64,000 nucleotides of DNA from Pipra filicauda (lineage: Eukaryota; Chordata; Aves; Passeriformes; Pipridae). Positions 11,050 to 20,011 of the stretch are shown here, piece by piece. Under the pieces are notes generated by a model. It was given only the letters and a program-made list of their open reading frames with translations, did not search any database and was not told the DNA's origin. A program made the position numbers and the translations under genes. The stretch is from NCBI RefSeq assembly GCF_003945595.2, contig NW_024104311.1, positions 930,001-994,000 on the forward strand. The letters are read 5' to 3'. Each line of letters opens with the position of its first letter. Position 1 is the first letter of the stretch.

Positions 11050-13443
11050 CTTCCTTGGACCTGAGTAAAGGTGCGATGAGATCTGTTATTGATTTTTCAT
11101 GTAGGAAACAGTGAAGTTCCAACAAGAAGTCCAAGGGCAATCAGGAGAGACTTCAGGGCCTTGGGACAACTGATTAAGGGATCAAAAGCACAAGTAGTGT
11201 TCTCTGTCTGTCCAGTTGCAGGAAATGATGAGGGAAGAAACTGGAAGAGCCAACATGTCAGTAAGCTGGCTCTGAGCCTGGTGTACCTGACAGAATTTTG
11301 GGTTTTTTGATCATGGGTCGGTCTACATGGCACCAAGCCTGTTGGCAACAGATGGGTTACACCTGTCTCAAAGGGGAAAATGATCTTTGCATAGGAGTTA
11401 GCAGAGCTAATTGAACCAGGCTCCCTACAGATAAGTCTGAGGGTGGTATGCCAATGTTTGAGGGATGGTGTTCAGTAGCTAGCGATGGTGTTCAGTACAT
11501 GGATCACATTTGAAATGTCCTCATACAAATGTGTACAGCCTGAGGAATAAGAAAGAAGAGCTAGAAGCTTTGACCCTGTCTCAGAGCTATGACATCATTG
11601 GCTGAAGCAAAACCTGGTGGAGTGAGCTCTATGACTGTGATGGACAGGATGATTAGGCAGGGCAAACAATTCCAAAATATCAGAAGTCAAACAAGTGGTA
11701 CAGAAGACTGGCTTGGATGAGGAGGGATTTTCTTCTAAAACTTAGGCAGAGGAGAAAAGTATATGGACATTGGAGACAAGGACAAGCAACATGGTAGGAG
11801 TATGGAGATTCTGTTCACCACTGTAGGGAGAAAATTCTCGTGGCCAAAACTTGATTAGATTTGTGAAGCACAACAAAAAGGGCTTTTTAACATATGTTAA
11901 TAACAAAAAGAGAATCAGAAGATGTGTTGGTCTGTTGCTTTAATAGGGAAACAGATAAAGTGGAGATGTTTAATGCCTCTTTTGCCTCTGTTTTCAACAC
12001 TGATGATGGTCCCTGGAACCCCTGGAGCTCCGTGTTGGAAGGGCATGACTGGCAGATGATGAACTCCCAGCCAATGATGAACTTGTTTGAGACTTCCTGC
12101 TCCAGCTGGATATGCATAGATCTATGAAGCCTGATGGGATTCATCCCAGAGTACTGAAAGAGCTGGTTGATGTCATTGTAGGACCTCTCTCTTTTATTTT
12201 TCAATAATCTTGGGAGTCTGGAGAGGTCGCAGTCAACTGGAAGCTTTTCAAAAAGGGCAAGAAGGAAGAGCCTGGTAATTACAGGCCTGTCAGCCTCACT
12301 TCAGAGTCTGGTAAAATTACAGAGAAGGTTATTCTGGGAGTTATTGAAAAGCACTTCAGAGACAATACAGTCATTGGTCACAGCCAGCACAGGTTCATGA
12401 GGGGAAAGACCAACTTAATTTCCTTTTATGACAAGGTCATCCATCTAGTTGACCCAGGGAAGCCAGTAGATATGGTGGTTTGAGATTTTAACAAGGCTTT
12501 TGATACATCTCTCACAGTGTCCTTCTGAATACAATGTCCAGCATAGAGCATAGTAGTCCATAATAGGTTAGGTAAGCAATTGGCTCATGAAAGTTATAGT
12601 AAATGGGGTTACATCAGTCCCGCAGCCAGTCACCAGTGGGGTTCTTCAGGGGTCAGTTTTAGGGACAGTGCTCTTTAGTGTTTTTATAAATAATCTGAAT
12701 GCATGAATCAAATGTACATTAAGTTTGACAACTATACTAAATTAGAAGGAGCTGTGGTGTCCCTCAAGGGTCTGGAGAGTAGCCCAGAGTAAAGAGATCT
12801 GGGGATTTGGTTTGATGGCAAGTTGAATATGAGTCAACAGTGCCCTGGCAGCCAAAAGGGCCAACTGTGTCCTGGGTTGCATCAAGTGCAGCATTGCCTG
12901 ACGGTCAAGGGTGGTCATTTTCCTTCTCAATGCTGCAAATGTGTAGCCTCCACACTATTGTGTGCAGTTTTGGGTGCCTCGATATAAGAATGACATAAAA
13001 GTATTAGAGAGTGTCCAGACAAGGGTGACCAGCATGCTGAAAGATCTTGAGGGCAAGGCTTAGGAGAAGCAGGTCACTTGGCTTGTTTGGTTTGGAGAAG
13101 AGAAAGCTGAGAGGTGACTTCATGGCAGTCTACGACTTTGTCAAGGCAACCAGCAGAGAGGGAGATGCTCATCTCTCTGCTGACCAGAGATAGGACACAA
13201 GGAAATGGAATGAAACTGTGTCAGGGGGAGTTCAGATTGGAATTAGGAAAAGGTTCTTCACGGAGGGATTGATTGGTCACTGGAACAGGCTGTCCCGAGG
13301 GAAGTGGTCACAGCACTGAGCCTGTCAGAGTTCAAGGAGTGACTGGTATGGTTCAGTTTTAGGTAGTCCTGTGAGGAGCGGGGAGTTGCATACAATGATC
13401 CTTATGGGTCCTTTCCAATTTGGGATATTCTATAATTCTGTGA
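11050..13443 (+). mobile_element. Long CR1 LINE copy with ORF1 esterase remnant and RT region, inactive
   Basis: Segments follow CR1 order. First (about 11089-11410) comes the ORF1 esterase-like domain: HVGNSEV replaces the usual HVGTNDV, then RRDFRALGQL, then DHGSVYM and the DGLHLSQRGK block carrying the SGNH-type DxxH. Next is the N-terminal end of the endonuclease (about 11520-11600, with NVRSLRNKKEEL-like sequence), followed by a deletion to the post-endonuclease linker, the RT N-terminal part (12230-12480; 'aattacaggcctgtcagcctcactt') and a damaged RT core. The YADD-type box is missing after 12700. The 3' region ends in ATTCTATA and ATTCTGTG. Frameshifts and stops are frequent, so it cannot encode protein. 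The esterase domain is retained because the 5' truncation is unusually mild. Confidence 0.85.
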
Positions 13444-13599
13444 ATACTTTACCATTGGAAATGGTGTCTTCCAGGATGCTATAAAGTACTTAGTTTTTAG
13501 TGCAATATTTATAAAAATTACTGGATAGAGTCACCTGGAGTTCTCATTATTTCATTTTTTTTTGTACTGTATTTTCTAATAAAATTATTGATCTGGAAA

Positions 13600-14150
13600 A
13601 TTGGTTTGTTTGTTTGTTTTAATTCTACTTGTCGGTTTCCCCCTGTAGATGCAGAGACCTTTGGAAGAAATGGTGAGAAGGGAGAGGGTAACACCTGCTC
13701 AAAGAAACTTTTGCTGCCCCGAAAAGGCTTTAACGTGGGAAAGAATTCATTCTCATGCAGGATACTGTGTATCTTTGTCTGCCGAGAGGTAACTCCCTTG
13801 CTACAAGTGATAACATTCTCACAGACATGCCTAGGGGCCCCTGCCAGGGGGCCAGGCAGGCCGTAGGGCACAGGGGGAGAACACAGCCTTGGGTTTTATT
13901 GCACATACAAAAGGTGGTGTTATAAAAGCACCAAAGTGGGTTTCCACTTTCGCCTTTTGTCTTTTCGGCCACAGCCTGGTGCCTGGGGTTACCTGTGTGC
14001 ATATCAAGCCTTACACCCCTCTCCTTTTCAAATGTGTTTCAACAGCATCTAGACTAAGACCTGCAAAAAAGTTTTTCGCATGCCTCTAGCTCTGCTTAGC
14101 TAATCTGTTATCACAGTAAATCGAAGAAGTGGAAGAAGTGCAGCAGAACT
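13600..14150 (-). mobile_element. Possible 3' UTR of the LINE at 14151-14545
   Basis: On the minus strand this directly follows a retrotransposon open reading frame end. It includes an AATAAA-containing stretch near 13897 and finishes at about 13600 in a (CAAA)n-like run (plus-strand gtttgtttgtttgttt), the kind of microsatellite tail some non-LTR elements carry. Base composition is more GC-rich than the surroundings. It may instead be an unrelated insertion or an LTR. No repeat family was recognised. Confidence 0.3.
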
Positions 14151-14545
14151 AAGTGTAACTCTCAGTGCTGCTACACGTGAAAGTAGATTGTCATCATCAT
14201 GGCCAGGCTTTGCGAACGAAGATTTGGGAAGGGCTCTACCCACGTTTGTCACAAGCGCTCTGGTGGCTAAAAAGGCCGATACGAGACAAGCACGTCCGGT
14301 TGCAAAAGGGACAGCAGAAAGACTCCTTAGGTGGTATATTCTGCAAGGCACGATTCTTTCTGTATTGTCTTTTCTCCTCGAGAGTGATCCTGCATGCATT
14401 CTCAAAAGCATCAGTAGTGTTATAGAGGTGTGTCTCCAGACCTCCCGATTGGAGGCCAGAGTAGACCAGTTATGTTGATCAATATGGCCAAGGCTGAGAT
14501 GTTGTTTCAGGGTGTAGGCAAGCAGCAAAGGAACAAATGACAAAT
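14151..14545 (-). mobile_element. C-terminal end of a non-CR1 non-LTR retrotransposon
   Basis: Read on the minus strand this encodes the tail typical of some RTE-like LINE polyproteins. A linker, TLKQHLSLGHI, is followed by W..LASNREVWRH, then (after one +/-1 frameshift) DAFENACRITLEEKR, then a Cys-rich finger CPFCNRTC followed by SRIGLFSH and a final Cys (14251-14322). A stop codon follows four codons later (14236-14238), in keeping with a natural C terminus. CR1 elements do not end like this. AviRTE, known from some birds, is one candidate, but the family is not settled. The copy is 5'-truncated near 14545 and inactive. Confidence 0.6.
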
Positions 14546-15132
14546 GTTAGATAAACATCCATTTATGTTCAAGTAGAGCAAACCCATTTTGATTTCTTTG
14601 GTTGCTCACCATATGTTTTTGGTAATCAGGGATGAAACTAATCTTTTATGCAATTCTAGTGAAACCAGTAGTTAATATGGTCTATCTAATATTAAATGGA
14701 ATAAAATGGCAGATGGGAGACTTGAGAGTGCTAAAGATTAACCCATTTGCATTTCAGTTGTTTGAAGTTGGATTCTAATTTCTCTTTCATCAAGGCAGAG
14801 ATAGAATATATTTGGATCATCACAATACAGTGAAACCTATCAGAAGAGTAAGCAACTCTGTCAGAATGTTCAAAACATAACAAAACAAGATAAAAGGGTG
14901 CTCTGCAGTTGGGTGAGCTACAGATACAGAGATCACTTAGTAGGGATTTGCAATACAAACTGGATTTGTTATGCAATAACCCAGTGGATGTGAAAATTTA
15001 AAGTGACATATAGATCTGCTGGAAAAGCTGTAGAGATCCACAGACTGGAAAATACTGAAACCCACAGACAGATAACAGGCCTGTTATTTGACATTTATAA
15101 GACATCTTAAAGTTTTAGATCAAAGATTGTTT
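14546..15132. other. Intergenic, nothing recognised
   Basis: AT-rich sequence between two retroelement insertions, with no gene or repeat recognised. Confidence 0.5.
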
Positions 15133-15854
15133 TGTACTGTGCTGGTTTAAAGGTAAACCAGCAGGGGAAATGAACTCAACTCAAAAGAGAGATTATAAGT
15201 CAGAATAACAATTTAATAAAATAATACAATAAGTATGATTATACAGACAAACAATTGGTTTTAACGCACAAAACCCAAATGCATAACCCAGCACCCTGGG
15301 GCATGAACAGAGTGATGTTCTTTGGGCCCCCTGAGTCCAAAGTAAAGGGAGAGGGAAAAACCTGTTGATGAGAGTGCTGTTGCAGTCTGGTCAAGAGTGG
15401 TGATTGCAGTTCGGTCGAGGGTGGTGGTTACAGTCTGGTTGAAGAGTGGTGGTTGCAGTCCAGTTGAGGGTGGTGGTCTCAGTCTGGTTGAGAGTGGTGA
15501 TCTGCAGTTTGGTTGAGAGTGGTGGTCTGCAGTCTTCCTCTGGATCCCACGAGTGGTTAAAAAAGTTCCAAGACTCCAAGATTATATATCCTCCAGTTCA
15601 GGCAGGAATGCCCAGTACTTCCCTCAGGGTGGGGAGCTCCACAAAGGGTGTGAGGACAAGAGCATCCTCCTGTCTCACAGGCCTCTTAACACCTAGTTTA
15701 TAGCCTGAGAAGTCAGGCTCTGTGGGCAGATGGTGTAAATGGTTCATTGATAACAGTTTCTGGGAAATGGCATGGAAGGCTATAGAATACACAGTTTTGG
15801 GTTACACCCATACAATGATGAACTGGTCCCAGCCGTTCTAACTAGGACATGTAC
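15133..15854 (-). mobile_element. Solo LTR of an endogenous retrovirus (ERVL-like), with target-site duplication
   Basis: The 712-bp LTR spans 15138-15849. It begins TG and ends CA on either strand, and is flanked by a perfect 5-bp duplication TGTAC (15133-15137 and 15850-15854). Five bases is the usual target size for class III (ERVL-type) elements. Orientation is minus: on that strand GGATATATAATC forms a TATA box mid-LTR, and ATTAAA lies near the 3' end as polyadenylation signal. The terminal segment contains an inverted repeat CTGGTTTA/TAAACCAG (15142-15161). No internal retroviral sequence adjoins it, so it is the product of LTR-LTR recombination. A minisatellite lies inside. Confidence 0.85.
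15382..15527. repeat. Minisatellite, about six 24-25 bp units, inside the LTR
   Basis: Units start gcagt(c/t)(t/c)ggt and end gtggtggtt or gtggtgatct. They begin near 15382, 15406, 15431, 15455, 15480 and 15503, with a partial seventh from 15528. Units differ by one to four bases. The array lies between the TATA box and the polyadenylation signal of the solo LTR, that is in its R or 5' transcribed part. Confidence 0.9.
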
Positions 15855-18349
15855 AAAGTCCAAGAATGGGATTATCTTGAGGTGGTTATCTAACTACTTT
15901 AGTTTCTGTATTCTTTCAGATAATGCAGTTCTGATATAGTGCAACACAAAGCTAGACACTATATGAACTAAGAGATTACCTTGTTCTTGCTGTATTATGT
16001 TAATTTGCCACATGTATATTACATTTCCATATGCTTGTTGATAAAGTTGAAAAAAACCCTATTCTTTCGTGAAGCCCAGCAGCTCTACATAACATTTCCA
16101 AAACTGATTTCTGTTCATCTAGTTGAAGTTTTCACATCAGTTTTTGTTGGCTGGAAATTAGGGCCCGAGACTCACAAGCATATGACTAGCTGTAAAAACA
16201 CTTTTGGCATGAGTAGTAGGCTCCAGACCAATGATTAGCCTTTTTATGATAATTTTGGGTGCCTAACTTTAAGTGTGGCTACTATACAGAACATTTCTGT
16301 TGATAAAGTATGTATCTATAGAGCAGTCTTTATAGAACACATCTGTTAATTTGTAGCACAGCAGCTTGTTCAATAGCTGCCAAAAAGAAACTGCTCTTAC
16401 CTAGGAGCAAGTGAATGATTGATTACTCTTTCTCACTGACCCTCGAGAAAATGTTTACAAGAGGCAAAGTATGTACATGAGTTGTTACAGCCAAATGACA
16501 AATTCATTGCTTGCTTATGGCCTATGTTAACTTCTTTTATCTCGGTAAGTTGCTGATAGTCTTAGAAAATATCATCTGCCTCTGAAACAAGACTTCTAGG
16601 GAAGTTTGGATTGAACATCTCAAACTGTTAATTGGTTTGGGAAAATGAGACCTACACCTAACATTTTCAAAAATGGCAAAACATTGGGGTGAAGAAATAG
16701 CTTGTTGCACTCTCATGTAGGACTTGCAGATAGTAGCAAAATTGTGTCAGACAAAAAGGAAGTTAATATATTACTAGGAAAAAAGTTGCATCACTATACT
16801 TGCTTGAATAAAAAGTACTATATAAAGTCTCAAAGGGGATTGTAAAAGGATTCATGCTCTAGGAATATAGTCAGTGATGTGGAATTCTTCTGCTTTGCCT
16901 TCCAGTTGGAACAAGGAGTTCTTACTGGCAATGTATTGGATTATAAAAAGGATTTTAATGTCTCTTAAGGCTGAGGAAGAGACAAAGTGTTCTTACAGAA
17001 AGAAACTTCAGGAATGGCAAAGCTCAGGAAAAACAATAGGATGAGTGAGGTCAGTGTATTTTTGAGTGAAGTCTATGACTTTTTCACTTCATGTAAGGGA
17101 AACACTTTGAATCCTGTATGTGTATGTCTTATTAGAAGCATAGAAAAAATATTACTGGGATGATATATGCTTCTTTCCAGCAGTTTAACAAGTCTACTAC
17201 AAATTAGACTCATCATAATTCTCAGTATAATAAATGTCAAGGGCATTTTGAGTTTCACAACACTACTAAGGATAACATTTGCCTCCCGTTGTTTTAAATG
17301 CACAGACCTTAAGTATTTGGGCACACAGTTTTCATGCAGTATATCCGTGATAAAATATCTTTGAAGGTGAAACAGGCTTAAAAAATTATCCCTTCTGTAC
17401 ACACACGGTAATGCCATTGTTGTTTGCTGTCCCCTCTTAGTGGCAGTAAGCTGTCAGATTTTCATGATGCATAGTTGGCTGCATTAAGGTTAATGGGTCT
17501 TCTCCTCCAAGACCCATTTTTTTGAACAATGTTGCTTCATTTTAGTAATCTGATTGAGAAAAATAGGTGGGGCCCAAAGGAACTCTTGAGGACGAGAAAC
17601 TTCTTAAGCATGCTTCCTTGTTAAAGACAGCATATTATCAGCTTCAGCCTCATTTTTGACAGCGATGTTATCCATGGCTTCTCTTCTTTGCATTTTCCAG
17701 TGATAATCCTTGCTTTTTCTGGAGTGTGACTCTATGTTGTATGAGAAAAGAATTCAAGACTTTATTAATATCTGGCCTCAGAGAGTAAAAGGAAATCATG
17801 TCCAAGTCCCAGACTTGTCTGTGGTCATAACATCAGGATCACTACACCCTGACTACGAAGCCAGGCTATGGTATGTATTGCTGCAAAAGTTATGTTTGAT
17901 TGCTGAACATAGGAAATGTACGTATTTGATGGGCAGGGGGCAGGGTGGAGCAAGAATGAAGAAAAAAACTTCTATTTGCTAGTAAACAAGCATATAGAGT
18001 TTTAGAAAATTAGGTTGTATCCATCACATCACAAGAAAGAAGCACTGCAGAAGATGATCTTTACATGAATCAAGGCTGATCAATGCTTCTGGTTACAAAG
18101 AGAAAAATCAGAAACATAATTAAACTGAAATGTTGCAGGGAAAGCAGTTTCTTGATTTTTAAAAACTATTCTTACATTACTTTTCAATCTCAGCTGAATT
18201 TCGAAAGTCACGTAAAACCTAAAAAGGAAACACAGCTAGCAATTTTTGTAGTAGTTTTATTTTACATCATAGGAACTTTGCTCTTACTCTCTTGGTCTGA
18301 AAGTAGGCTATCTGACCAACAGAGATAAAGACATTATTTACTAAATTCA
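15855..18349. other. Intergenic, no gene recognised
   Basis: AT-rich sequence between the two solo LTRs. Only a perfect 10-bp hairpin (17492-17518) stands out. Open frames are short and unsupported. Confidence 0.6.
17492..17518. repeat. Perfect 10-bp inverted repeat, 7-nt loop
   Basis: AATGGGTCTT (17492-17501) and AAGACCCATT (17509-17518) are exact reverse complements around ctcctcc. A T-run follows on the plus strand, so the layout looks like a bacterial terminator; in this vertebrate context that has no expected role. Confidence 0.8.
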
Positions 18350-19114
18350 AGGCTGTGGCAGGATAGACCCACCCTGATAAGACCTATAATCCAATCAGGC
18401 AATCATGCAAGCCGTCAGGGAAGATCAACTGCTGGAACCAGGTGTTGTCTTGGTGTTAATTACACTAAAACCATCCTAGTTCACCAGACTTCAAATCAGA
18501 CAAGCTGGTAGCTGGCCTGTGAATGTGTGACTAGCAGTCAATCACTTTATACTGTAAAAGTTCAGTCCTCTCTCATGCAGTCAGGTTCTTCTGACATAAC
18601 CTTTCTTGGGGTGTATGTGTGGAGATTCCTCCCTTGGCTGGGGATGCCCTCCAAGGATATTCCTCGAGGCTGAGCAAAAGAAATCTCCCCACAAGTGTTG
18701 GTATGGGTGAGTTACATGAGATCTCTACTTAATAGTTATTTCTTTTTGCTAGCTTCAATATAATTGTTTCAATAATTGCTTTGTTACAGTGTACTATACT
18801 ACTTTATGCTATATTATACTCTACTAGTAGATTTATAGTGTTCATGTTGTGTAGTAAATAATTCTGATTAAGATATTTTGTCTGTTCACCTGTTTGTTAA
18901 TTTGTCATAATAGATAATTCATTTATATATTTAGATATATTCATTAAAACCTACGGGGCAAAGTGGTTTAATCATACCTCTATAATTCCTTAAATTTAAA
19001 CCATTAACACAGTCCAAGGTTAAGATAGGATTCAGCTGCACCTAAACCCTTCTCTGAGAAGGGGTTTAGAAAGCAAAGGAGTCCTTTCTATATCTCGAGA
19101 CTCTCCGGCAAGGC
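18350..19114 (+). mobile_element. Solo LTR of an endogenous retrovirus
   Basis: The sequence from TGTGGCAGG (18354) to CTCCGGCA (19110) has LTR features in the plus orientation: TG...CA ends, a TTTATACTGTAAAAG TATA-like box near 18547, an ATTAAA signal near 18943, and a U5-like tail with 'gagaaggggtttagaaagcaa'. A 4-bp repeat AGGC flanks it (18350-18353 and 19111-19114). A 4-bp match is weak evidence by itself, so the right edge is less sure than the left. The family appears to be avian ERV, possibly ERVL-like. No retroviral genes adjoin it. Confidence 0.6.
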
Positions 19115-19883
19115 TTTGCTTTGTAATAATTTTCTCTAAACCTTCCACTCCCACACACGACAAAGGGTAACCAAAGTGTTTCATAGATAATGACCAAAGG
19201 GTTTCATTTCTGAATATAAACAGATATGGAAAAAGTAGCATGGAGTTCATGTAAATGTTTTTAATGTGAGAAACCTGCAATGATATATTTTCAAGCTGTC
19301 GGGAGAGGCTTCTGTTTTCTTAGTCTGATTTAATCCTTCCTACTTCTCTGAAGCATAGGAATGCTGTAAGAATTAATTAGTTAGGGTTTGTTCCTTGCTT
19401 TTTTCCTAGGTGCCCTTATGTCCTGTAATATGCAGCAGAAACATTTCAACTCAAGTTTCATTGTTTCAAGAGGCTGTAATTTATTGCAATAAAATGGTGC
19501 AGCTCTGCTGTTTTGACCTGGAGGTCAGTCTGAGTGTGGAGTAAACAGGATGGAGTTGTACATATTTTTAATGAGAGAGCTTTACTCTCTCATCAACAGT
19601 ATTTGCAACAGAGAAAGAGGAAGCAGAGAGAGCAAGACAGTTTCAGTGAAATGAGTGGAGTAGCAGGGAAGGAACACGGCTGAGGTCCAGGTAAGATTGC
19701 TAGGAAGGAAGCAGGTCTTTGACAATGACATTTGACTACTACACTGCTTGGCAAACATTAAAAAAAGAAAAATCTTTAGGGAAAAAGTAACGTTACTAGA
19801 ATCATCAGCCATATAATTCACTTACTGAATTGGCCAACCACATTTACAAAGCAAAACCACTGCTTATTGACTGCATGAGTTCT
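19115..19883. other. Intergenic, nothing recognised
   Basis: Unique-looking sequence without a supported gene or repeat. Confidence 0.55.
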
Positions 19884-20011
19884 CATAGAATCATAGAATG
19901 GCCTTGGTTGGAAGGGACCTTAAAGATCATCTAGTTCCAAACCCCCTCTGTGGGCAGGGACACCTTCCACTAGATCAGGTTCATCAGAGTTCCATCCAGC
20001 CTGGCTTAAAT
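19884..20011 (-). mobile_element. Short CR1 LINE 3' end
   Basis: The plus strand reads catagaatcatagaatgg followed by 'ttggttggaagggaccttaaagatcatct', the reverse complement of the CR1 3' terminus with two tail octamers. It continues through the 'gggcagggacacc' block to a 5' truncation near 20011. It is well conserved, so relatively young. Confidence 0.9.

Noticed and set aside
14100..14543. 147-codon minus-strand frame as a host gene
   Set aside because: Its content is a retrotransposon tail read partly in the wrong frame after a frameshift.
15391..15579. Thr/Asn/His-rich repeat protein on the minus strand
   Set aside because: It is the translation of the LTR minisatellite.
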